Positions 7,344-12,355 of a stretch of 12,355 nucleotides of DNA are shown here, one piece after another. The stretch comes from JAAXHE01 sp964551635 (GTDB lineage: Bacteria > Latescibacterota > UBA2968 > GCA-2709665), in NCBI GenBank assembly GCA_964551635.1, contig CAZKDZ010000056.1:1-12355 (forward strand), read 5' to 3'. Below the pieces are notes generated by a model. That model saw nothing but the letters and a program-made list of their open reading frames with translations. It did not search any database and had not been told where the DNA came from. Both the position numbers and the translations under genes were made by a program. The first letter of the stretch is position 1. Each line of letters begins with the position of its first letter.

Positions 7344-7372
7344 AAAATAGGGTCTTTCGGGCAACCGGGCAA
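7344..7372 (-). promoter_or_regulatory. Candidate sigma-70-type promoter of the seven-gene cluster
   Basis: Read on the minus strand, TTGCCC (7367-7372) and TATTTT (7344-7349) are separated by exactly 17 bases. Each matches its consensus at 4 of 6 positions. Transcription would start near 7337, leaving an 80-base leader that holds both palindromes before the VOC gene. The -35 box is 38 bp from the edge of repeat copy B. Confidence 0.5.
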
Positions 7373-7410
7373 GCTTTATCGAGGTTTCCCGGCGCCTCCC
7401 GCGGCTATAA

Positions 7411-7509
7411 CAGTCCGTTGATAATGCCGCTCTGCAGGCGAGGCCGAGCAACGCAGTATCTCGACCGCAAGGGCCGGCCGTAGCCCGGACGGGCTTTTTC
7501 AACGGGCTG
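7411..7509 (-). repeat. MITE-like repeat, copy B (99 bp), inverted relative to copy A
   Basis: Same element as 44-203 but on the opposite strand and without the 61-bp internal block. The two halves join with no extra bases: 61 bases match the left part of copy A (5 mismatches) and 38 match the right part (2 mismatches). The terminal inverted repeats match at 15 of 18 positions. Flanks are ATAA (7407-7410) and CTAA (7510-7513). Because TAA reads the same way on both sides in both copies although the copies are inverted, it is a direct repeat of the target and not part of the inverted ends. It has no coding capacity. Confidence 0.85.
7482..7499 (+). terminator. Terminator-like hairpin inside repeat copy B
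   Basis: AGCCC (7482-7486), loop GGAC, GGGCT (7491-7495), running into TTTTT (7495-7499). The shape is that of a short intrinsic terminator on the plus strand. The stem is decayed in copy A. No plus-strand gene lies upstream, so if active it would stop antisense transcription; it may simply be part of the element end. Confidence 0.35.
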
Positions 7510-7804
7510 CTAAGCCAGGCGGGAACCGTCGAGGCGACGGGACACAAAAAACCGGGTGCGAAAAGGGACTGGACGGCTCGCGCCAACCCGTTGCCCGACG
7601 ACCCGGCTAATTTCTGAATCGGCATGTGCACTCACTCCATTCGCCACAGGTCTTGACTGCAAGTCCACAACGGGACGAACGCCCCGGGAGGCGAAGGTGG
7701 AAGTGACCACCTCGTCGACTGTTTCTTTTGTGGAACGGAACTGCGGAACTACGGGTAAAACACGTCAGCGAATGTTTGGAATAGGCGCTCCAGCCGGAAA
7801 AAGC
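7510..7804. other. Intergenic stretch with no recognised feature
   Basis: Between repeat copy B and the candidate promoter of the Trm112-like gene I see no gene, RNA or clear repeat. Long open frames cross it on both strands (for example 7556-7906 plus), but their translations are arginine-, threonine- and serine-rich, have no motif and have no ribosome site. Together with neighbouring elements this makes the 645-bp divergent region 7258-7902. Confidence 0.6.
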
Positions 7805-7833
7805 TTGTTCGACAACCGCTTGTTGACTATTTT
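7805..7833 (+). promoter_or_regulatory. Candidate promoter of the Trm112-like gene
   Basis: TTGTTC (7805-7810) and TATTTT (7828-7833) are spaced by 17 bases. The -35 matches the sigma-70 consensus at 3 of 6 and the -10 at 4 of 6. The -10 is identical to that proposed for the divergent cluster. Transcription would start near 7840, a few bases before the hairpin at 7845-7880. Confidence 0.4.
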
Positions 7834-7844
7834 CTCTCAAACCG

Positions 7845-7880
7845 AGCGCCGCACAGAACGAATTCTGCGAATGCGGCGCT
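7845..7880 (+). promoter_or_regulatory. Strong 5'-leader hairpin before the Trm112-like gene
   Basis: AGCGCCGCA (7845-7853) pairs perfectly with TGCGGCGCT (7872-7880). Inside it, CAGAA and TTCTG (7854-7858 and 7863-7867) pair over a CGAA tetraloop, and a 4-base bulge CGAA (7868-7871) separates the two stems. That gives 14 base pairs in 36 bases. The ribosome site AAGGGG begins about 10 bases later, so the hairpin sits at the predicted 5' end of the message without covering the start. It could stabilise the transcript or act as a regulatory leader. Confidence 0.6.
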
Positions 7881-7902
7881 TGTATACGAAAGGGGTTCAG
7901 GG

Positions 7903-8160
7903 GTGATCGACAGGGAACTTCTGGAAATTCTGGCCTGTCCCGAAAACAAATCACCAGTGTGTCTGGCGGATCGGGAACTGATCGAAAAAGTCAACGATCT
8001 TATTGAAAATGGCGAGTTGTGCAACCGGGGGGGAACCCCCGTTGAGAAACCGGTTGACGGAGGCCTTGTTCGCGAGGACGGCGCTTTCATGTACCCGATT
8101 GAAGACAACATTCCCATTATGCTGATCGAAGAGGCAATACCGCTTGCGAAGGTCCAGTGA
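7903..8160 (+). CDS. Trm112/UPF0434 family small protein
   Basis: An 85-residue protein. LLEILACP (6-13) at the start and MYPIEDNIPIMLIEEA near the end match the Trm112/YcaR core. The family contains eukaryotic and archaeal Trm112, a zinc-binding activator of methyltransferases; the bacterial role is less clear. It is longer than E. coli YcaR (60 residues), with an insertion DRELIEKVNDLIENGELC (23-40). The usual CPxC is CPEN, so the second cysteine of that pair is missing; Cys12, Cys20 and Cys40 remain. The GTG start at 7903 is supported by AAGGGG upstream and by the N-terminal match. It is separated from the next gene by 345 bp that include a decayed repeat, so it is probably its own transcription unit. 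Confidence 0.85.
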   Translation: MIDRELLEILACPENKSPVCLADRELIEKVNDLIENGELCNRGGTPVEKPVDGGLVREDGAFMYPIEDNIPIMLIEEAIPLAKVQ

Positions 8161-8416
8161 ATTCCCGAAACCTGCCTATGTTTCTAGCAGTCCCTGTAAG
8201 TCTTTGCGCAACTTCGGGTTCCGGTTGTCCGGCCCGTAACCAACGGCGCCCGGAGAAAGGGCAGATGCAGAACTCGTCAAGCGGAAAAATTACGTTAATC
8301 GCCATTGAAATGTCAAGTCTTTTCCTCGATTTCAAAATATAAACGCATCTGGCGCAAAGTGGTTCCCGACTTTTCCGTTCGGCCGTCTCATTTTCCCGGC
8401 CGGTTACCCGGTTCAG
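8161..8416. other. Intergenic stretch, AT-richer in part
   Basis: No gene is seen between the Trm112-like gene and repeat copy C. The AT-rich part (about 8286-8344) contains a spaced inverted repeat TTGAAAT (8305-8311) and ATTTCAA (8329-8335), and a possible -10 box TATAAA that lacks a -35 at proper distance. A promoter for the downstream genes is expected somewhere in this gap but I cannot place it. No clear intrinsic terminator follows the upstream gene. Confidence 0.4.
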
Positions 8417-8497
8417 CAGTCTGTTGATAGAGTTACTCTGCAGGCGAGGCCGAACAACGCAGGTTTTCCATTCCGTGCGTCCGGCCGTCGTCCCGGG
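8417..8497 (-). repeat. MITE-like repeat, copy C, decayed and lacking one end
   Basis: The first 46 bases (8417-8462) align without gaps to the start of copy B read on the plus strand, with 39 identities, including a near-perfect block (26 of 27) around CTCTGCAGGCGAGGCCGA. Similarity becomes patchy up to about 8497. The opposite terminal repeat is missing and is replaced by the start of the DUF255 gene. Its strand is given relative to copy A. Confidence 0.7.
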
Positions 8498-8505
8498 GGT
8501 CCGTC

Positions 8506-10098
8506 GTGCCATATTCGACTCGCGTCTCGCGGATTCATCTGCGTGGGGCCAGCGTGTTGCTGGCATTGAGTTCCGGGTTTGCCGGTTGCGAGCGGGCACC
8601 GGAGGCATCTGCGTTTTCCGAGCTGTCCGCGCCGCTTCCCGGACGGGTGACCTGGAAGGAATGGTCCAATCGGGATTCCGCACGTGTTCTCAATCGTCCG
8701 CTGTTCGTGTATCTTTATTCCAGCAGGTCGTACTGGTGCCGAGACATGACAAGCCGCTGTTTCGAAGACCCGGGGTTGGTGCAGGCAATCGGACGGGGAA
8801 CCTGGCCGGTACGGGTGGACGTGGACCGGCGCCCGGATCTGGCGGAACGATTCGGACTGGGGGGCTGGCCCTCCACGGCAATCCTGACGCCTGACGGCGA
8901 CTGGATGACGGGTTCCACGTACCTGGATCCGGAAGATCTGCGGGAGTTGCTGCGACGGGTATGGGTCTATTTCAATAACCCGAAACGCTGGAATGATTTC
9001 GAACGCGAGCGGCGGAATCTTGCACTGTGGACAGCGAGAGAAGCCCGGCATCTCCCCCGCTCGGAGGTCTCGGCCGGCCATCTGCAGGCGTTTACGGACA
9101 GCACTTCCGCTGCGCTGAAACGCGGGGAGACTCCGGGTCCGGAGTTGTTTCTGGTACTCCTCGACGGCGATGACGCCCGGGCGCGGGCCCTGGCGCTGGA
9201 TCGGCTGAAAACGGTCGTCTCAAGTCCGCTGCGCGACACCGACGGTACATTCTTCCAGCGGCAGCTCACACCGGATGGGGTGGTGCTCGATGCCGAGAAG
9301 ACGCTGGCGTCGAATGCGTGCTGGCTTGCGGTTCTTGCGCGGACGGACACCGCGGCGGCTATCGATCTGGGCGACGCGCTGATCCGCGGGCTCTTCGTGC
9401 CGCAGGACGGCTTGTTTGCCGCGGGATTCGCGGGGTTTTCCGAAGAATCCGGCGCGGCGGTTCTGCGGGAGGCGGGTCGCGCGGCCCCGAGAGATCCAGC
9501 TGTCTACGCCTCGTGGAACGCTCTGGCCGTTACCGGGCTCGTGGCGCTATATCAGGCTTCTGCGAAAACGTCCTACCTGGATCTGGCGAGTCACGTTCTC
9601 GCGTCGATCCGCACGAGGCTTACGCATCCGGAAGGTGGAGTGCGACATGCACTCGACCAACCGGAACCGCCGGTTTTGCTGCTTGCCGACCAGGCCCTGG
9701 TCGCGAGGGCCGCGCTGGATCTATACGGGGCGCGTGGCGACACCGCTTCATACCGGTTCGCATTGCAACTCACGGATGTGATGCTGGAGCGGCTGCTCGA
9801 TGACGGGGGCGCGCTGCGGGATCGCTGGCCGGATCCGGACGCAGCCGTTATCCACGCAGTAGACCGTCTGGTCCCGTCGGGTAACGGGGTGGCTGTTCAG
9901 GTGCTTGCGAGGTTGTTCGTCCTGACCGGTCAACGGCGTTATCTGGAAACGGCCGGTGAGATACTCTCGGCGCTGGCGAATTCGCATCTGGCGCGCGCCG
10001 CCGCCGCGGGCGCTCTGTGCAGAGGCATGGCAATGTACCTGCGCGTGGAGGCAGAGCAGAAAACTGCGTCCGTTCCGAAAGACAGAAAGGACAATTAA
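8506..10098 (+). CDS. DUF255/YyaL-like lipoprotein: thioredoxin-like domain plus alpha/alpha-toroid
   Basis: A 530-residue protein resembling the SSP411/YyaL (DUF255) family. Residues 1-28 look like a lipoprotein signal (Arg-rich start, hydrophobic VLLALSSGFAG, Cys28), although Phe at -3 is unusual. A thioredoxin-like domain follows (about 45-155), with SYWCRDMTSRCFEDPGLV (75-92) in place of the family's CHWCHVM..SFED, and the cis-proline segment GGWPSTAILTPDG (119-131). The family's CxxC is reduced to SxxC, with Cys78 kept and another Cys at 85. The C-terminal part (about 300-520) has YyaL-like helices with SWNALAVTGL, YLDLASHVL, LLADQALVARAALDLYGARGD and PSGNGVA. It is shorter than usual (about 650-700). 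The GTG start follows GGGGGT and sits right after repeat copy C. Biochemical function of the family is poorly known; a membrane-anchored periplasmic place is inferred. Confidence 0.82.
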   Translation: MPYSTRVSRIHLRGASVLLALSSGFAGCERAPEASAFSELSAPLPGRVTWKEWSNRDSARVLNRPLFVYLYSSRSYWCRDMTSRCFEDPGLVQAIGRGTWPVRVDVDRRPDLAERFGLGGWPSTAILTPDGDWMTGSTYLDPEDLRELLRRVWVYFNNPKRWNDFERERRNLALWTAREARHLPRSEVSAGHLQAFTDSTSAALKRGETPGPELFLVLLDGDDARARALALDRLKTVVSSPLRDTDGTFFQRQLTPDGVVLDAEKTLASNACWLAVLARTDTAAAIDLGDALIRGLFVPQDGLFAAGFAGFSEESGAAVLREAGRAAPRDPAVYASWNALAVTGLVALYQASAKTSYLDLASHVLASIRTRLTHPEGGVRHALDQPEPPVLLLADQALVARAALDLYGARGDTASYRFALQLTDVMLERLLDDGGALRDRWPDPDAAVIHAVDRLVPSGNGVAVQVLARLFVLTGQRRYLETAGEILSALANSHLARAAAAGALCRGMAMYLRVEAEQKTASVPKDRKDN

Positions 10099-10116
10099 CT
10101 CACTTGGGTGGCGCCA

Positions 10117-11028
10117 ATGGGAGTCGGGTCAAAACAGAAAGTATTGATCGTAGGGGCTTCCGGGTTTCTGGGGAGGGCGCTGTGTGACGTGCCGATTCAG
10201 GGCCTGGAACGGGTCCCCGCGGCGCGCAATCCCCGGCCGCCGTATCCGGGATCGGAATGTTTCCGGGTGGACGTCACGGATGCGGAGTCAGTCGTCCGCG
10301 CGGTATCACAGGTACGGCCCGACTGGGTTATCAATGCTGCCGCGGAAGCGGGCGTGGATCGATGCGAGCGGTATCCGGAACTGGCGCGCCGCGTCAATGT
10401 GTGCGGAACCCGGAACCTGATTCGGGCGTGTGAAGACGCGAGCGCAGGCCTGGTGACCGTTTCGACGAACTATGTATTCGACGGTCAGGCAGGACCCTAC
10501 GCCGAGGCGGATTTCACCAATCCCGTAAACGTTTACGGGCGGACCAAGTTGGACGCGGAGGCCATCGTTCTGGCCTCGCCCTGCCATGGACTGGTGGTAC
10601 GCACGGCGGTGCTCTACGGCTATCGAGCGGGTTGCCGGCCCAATTTCGTCACGTGGGCGCTGGAATCCCTCCTTCGCGGCGGGGCCATTCGTGTGGTTAC
10701 CGACGAATGGGCGAATCCCACCTGCGTGGATGAACTCGCCGTGTTTCTCCTTGGGCTGTGCCGCCGGGAGTACCGGGGGGTGATCCACTTTGCGGGATCG
10801 GAGTTCATGAGCCGGTTTGAAATGGTACGGCGGATCTGCCGATGTTTCGATCTCGACGCCAGTCTGGTGGTGCCGGTGACTTCCGGGGAATTGGGACAGA
10901 TCGCCCCCCGGCCTCCAGGTGCGGGCCTGAAGCTCGACCTCGCACGCGAACTGTTCAATCCGGAGCTGAGATCTTTTTCGGAGAACTTGAAGCGGACATG
11001 CACGGAAATGCGTGTTGCAGCCGGGTAA
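10117..11028 (+). CDS. RmlD-like SDR reductase (dTDP-4-dehydrorhamnose reductase family)
   Basis: A 303-residue extended short-chain dehydrogenase. The NAD(P) motif is VGASGFLG (12-19). It has VINAAAEAGVDRCERYPELARRVNVCGT (71-98), the active-site strand VSTNYVFDG (115-123) and the catalytic YGRTK (Tyr140, Lys144), an arrangement close to RmlD/RfbD, which makes the last step of dTDP-L-rhamnose. The other rml genes are not in the window, so another 4-keto-sugar substrate remains possible. The start is uncertain: ATG at 10117 is chosen, with GGGTGG a few bases upstream; a GTG at 10108 adds three residues. It follows the DUF255 gene by 18 bp and probably shares its transcript. Confidence 0.85.
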   Translation: MGVGSKQKVLIVGASGFLGRALCDVPIQGLERVPAARNPRPPYPGSECFRVDVTDAESVVRAVSQVRPDWVINAAAEAGVDRCERYPELARRVNVCGTRNLIRACEDASAGLVTVSTNYVFDGQAGPYAEADFTNPVNVYGRTKLDAEAIVLASPCHGLVVRTAVLYGYRAGCRPNFVTWALESLLRGGAIRVVTDEWANPTCVDELAVFLLGLCRREYRGVIHFAGSEFMSRFEMVRRICRCFDLDASLVVPVTSGELGQIAPRPPGAGLKLDLARELFNPELRSFSENLKRTCTEMRVAAG

Positions 11029-11126
11029 TTGGACCCTCTCGTACCGGTTGCAGCTGATTCCGGTTTCAATATTGATTGCCGTCGTTGCGTTCGACACGCG
11101 CGCCGTTTTCTCAAGAGGTCATCGGC

Positions 11127-11843
11127 ATGGGTGAATCCCCGTTGCGCGTCTCTCTGATTACGCCCACCTACAATGAGCGCCCGAACATCTCACTTCTGGC
11201 TGACGAGATTTTCGCGGCGGTCGGACAGTACCCGGAGATTGACGTCGAATTGATCGTAGTAGACGACAACTCACCGGATGGTACCGGCCAGGAAGCGGAA
11301 CAGCTCAAAGACCGGTATCCCGTTCAGGTGGTCCACCGGCCCGGCAAACTCGGGCTGGGGAGCGCGGTTATGGAGGGATTCCGGATGTCGAAACGCGACT
11401 GCCTTGGCGTGATTGACGCGGACCTGAGCCACGATCCGTCGGTCTTGCCAAGATTGATTTTCGGGCTTCGCGAGCACGATGTCGCGCTTGGCAGCCGCTA
11501 TAATCCCGACAGCCGCGTGGAGAGGTGGCCATGGTATCGAAAGCTGATCTCCCAGGCTGGCGTGCTGGCTGCAAGGCAGCTGACAGGTGTGCAGGATCCG
11601 CTCAGCGGGTATTTTTTCCTGCATCGCCGTGTGCTTCAGGGTGTGACACTGACCTCCCCCGGATACAAGATACTGCTGGAGATACTGGTCAAGGGAACCT
11701 GGTCGACGTTCATCGAGGTGCCCTATGTGTTTCGCAACAGGCAGTACAGCACCAGCAAACTGAATCTCAAGGAGTATTATCTCTTTTCCAAGCAGCTGCT
11801 CGTATTCTCTATGACCCGGTCTAAGAGGCTGCTTGGAAGATAA
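11127..11843 (+). CDS. Polyprenyl-phosphate mannosyltransferase, DPM1-like (GT2)
   Basis: A 238-residue single-domain family 2 glycosyltransferase resembling dolichol-phosphate mannose synthase, which moves mannose from GDP-mannose to a polyprenyl phosphate at the inner face of the membrane. Motifs: ITPTYNE (11-17), VVDDNSPDGTG (44-54), RPGKLGLGSAV (71-81), the metal-binding DAD (97-99), LGSRY (121-125), DPLSGYFFLHRRV (157-169) and EVPYVFRNRQYSTSKLN (197-213). There is no C-terminal membrane domain. The ATG at 11127 is chosen, with AGAGG upstream and the first strand at residue 7; a TTG at 11076 would add 17 residues. The 98-bp gap before it contains a 10-bp palindrome TCAATATTGA (11066-11075) of unknown meaning. 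Together with the RmlD-like enzyme it points to envelope glycan or lipoglycan work. The sugar is inferred from the family. Confidence 0.88.
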   Translation: MGESPLRVSLITPTYNERPNISLLADEIFAAVGQYPEIDVELIVVDDNSPDGTGQEAEQLKDRYPVQVVHRPGKLGLGSAVMEGFRMSKRDCLGVIDADLSHDPSVLPRLIFGLREHDVALGSRYNPDSRVERWPWYRKLISQAGVLAARQLTGVQDPLSGYFFLHRRVLQGVTLTSPGYKILLEILVKGTWSTFIEVPYVFRNRQYSTSKLNLKEYYLFSKQLLVFSMTRSKRLLGR

Positions 11844-11875
11844 CATGATAGACTGCAAGGAAACGAGACTGCGAG

Positions 11876-11967
11876 ACTACGAAAAAACGAAACTACGAAA
11901 AAACGAAACTACGAAAGAGCGGAAATACATCATTCGTCTTATGGTTTTCTCGTATTCTCGTATTTCG
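11876..11967 (+). repeat. 16-bp tandem repeat (three units) with facing inverted arm
   Basis: ACTACGAAAAAACGAA occurs twice back to back (11876-11891, 11892-11907), then a third unit with 3 mismatches (11908-11923). A degenerate start of the pattern is visible from 11862. The segment 11943-11967, read on the other strand, is rich in the same words (CGAAATACGAGAATACGAG), so the region can fold into a large imperfect hairpin. It starts about 30 bp after the mannosyltransferase stop and is much richer in A/T than its surroundings. It may act at the 3' end of the operon transcript. The unit is too short, and there is no spacer, for a CRISPR array. Confidence 0.7.
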
Positions 11968-12258
11968 GCGTCTGAGATCAATTGCCACAAGAGGCCCAGA
12001 ACCACAATGTTGCGCGTCAGCCTGGCAGTGCAACGATTTTCATCATTGTGGGTGCCCCAGGCGGGGCATGACAACTGTTTTAAAATTACCGGTGGGTTCC
12101 CGAGCGCGTGCGAAAAAGCGGCGGTCAGGGCAAATCCGGCTAAGAGAGGCGAGAGGCGCGCAGCCTCGATACGTTGGATTCGGGCGGGCCTGACCAACGC
12201 CGGTCGGCGCTTTTGCAGCCGCGCGAAGACCGCTGGGAATCTTAAGACAGCTTCTAGT
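11968..12258. other. Intergenic region without an accepted gene
   Basis: Open frames run through on both strands (11833-12276 plus, 11877-12314 minus), but each is mostly Arg/Ala/Ser-rich, has no motif or ribosome site, and reads through the repeats, so I do not call a gene. The region contains a short hairpin (12053-12068) and a possible weaker one with arms GTTGC (12009-12013) and GCAAC (12030-12034). Confidence 0.5.
12053..12068. other. Short perfect hairpin, 6-bp stem
   Basis: TGCCCC, loop AGGC, GGGGCA, with outer TTGT and ACAA able to pair on either side after small internal loops. No T run follows on either strand directly, so it is not a clear terminator. Confidence 0.45.
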
Positions 12259-12355
12259 GTTCTGTCCCGAAAATAAGTTGCCAAAATTCGACCGCCGAGT
12301 CGCCCGGCTCGCAAGGCGCCCGAGCGCAGCCGACCTGCGTATGGTCGGCGAGCGA
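12259..12355 (+). repeat. Possible partial non-autonomous element cut by the window end
   Basis: From TGTTCTGTCCCGAAAATAAG onward the sequence changes from AT-rich to strongly GC-rich and self-complementary. It ends in a 7-bp hairpin GCCGACC (12329-12335), 7-base loop, GGTCGGC (12343-12349). This layout (AT-rich end, then GC-rich palindromic core) is like the left half of a small inverted-repeat element whose other end would lie beyond 12355. No second copy is in the window, so the call rests on structure only. Confidence 0.35.

Noticed and set aside
7556..7906. 116-residue plus-strand open frame overlapping the Trm112-like start by GTGA
   Set aside because: No ribosome site, no motif, Arg/Thr-rich translation, and it reads through the candidate promoter and leader hairpin.
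11876..11923. CRISPR array
   Set aside because: Units are 16 bp, directly adjacent without spacers, and no cas gene is present.
11833..12276. 147-residue plus-strand frame after the mannosyltransferase
   Set aside because: Its N-terminal half is a translation of the 16-bp tandem repeat, the remainder is compositionally biased, and it overlaps the upstream gene.
11877..12314. 145-residue minus-strand frame
   Set aside because: It starts inside the possible partial element and ends in the tandem repeat. It has no ribosome site and no recognised domain, although a hydrophobic stretch gives a superficial membrane-protein look.

Overview
This is a moderately high-GC bacterial chromosome segment (roughly 58-60 % by eye) with tightly spaced Shine-Dalgarno-led genes and small dispersed repeats. 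No ribosomal RNA, tRNA, phage gene, transposase or CRISPR array was seen. I cannot name the organism from the sequence. The gene set (phytanoyl-CoA dioxygenase, a CrtI/PYROXD2-like oxidoreductase, a long-form Trm112 protein, a DUF255-type lipoprotein, a stand-alone DPM1-like mannosyltransferase) fits an uncultured Gram-negative, environmental or host-associated lineage. That placement is inference.

Left part (300-7257, minus strand): seven genes in one direction, read from 7257 down to 300. They encode a VOC/glyoxalase-fold protein, a malate/L-lactate-type dehydrogenase (Ldh_2), an UlaG/UPF0173-like metallo-hydrolase, a ferredoxin/flavodoxin-NADP+ reductase, an FAD-dependent CrtI/PYROXD2-like oxidoreductase, an iron-containing alcohol dehydrogenase and a phytanoyl-CoA dioxygenase-type Fe(II)/2-oxoglutarate oxygenase. 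Spacing is mostly short (a 4-bp ATGA overlap, then 8, 21, 58, 89 and 168 bp), so this looks like one operon for oxidising a small organic substrate. The substrate cannot be read from the sequence. A candidate promoter (7344-7372) and two adjacent palindromes (7309-7325 and 7327-7336) precede it.

Repeats: two copies of one MITE-like element lie at 44-203 and 7411-7509, in opposite orientation, one on each side of the seven-gene block. They are about 93 % identical over 99 bp, and the left copy carries one extra 61-bp internal segment. Both have imperfect terminal inverted repeats and TAA-type flanking direct repeats. A third, decayed copy starts at 8417 and runs up to the start of the DUF255 gene.

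Right part (7903-11843, plus strand): a small Trm112/UPF0434-like protein whose predicted leader is a strong hairpin, then a DUF255/YyaL-like lipoprotein with a thioredoxin-like domain, an RmlD-like SDR reductase and a DPM1-like polyprenyl-phosphate mannosyltransferase. The last two point to envelope polysaccharide or glycolipid synthesis.

The last 512 bp (11844-12355) hold no gene I accept. They contain a 16-bp tandem repeat facing an imperfect inverted arm, a short hairpin, and the left part of what may be another non-autonomous element cut by the window edge.
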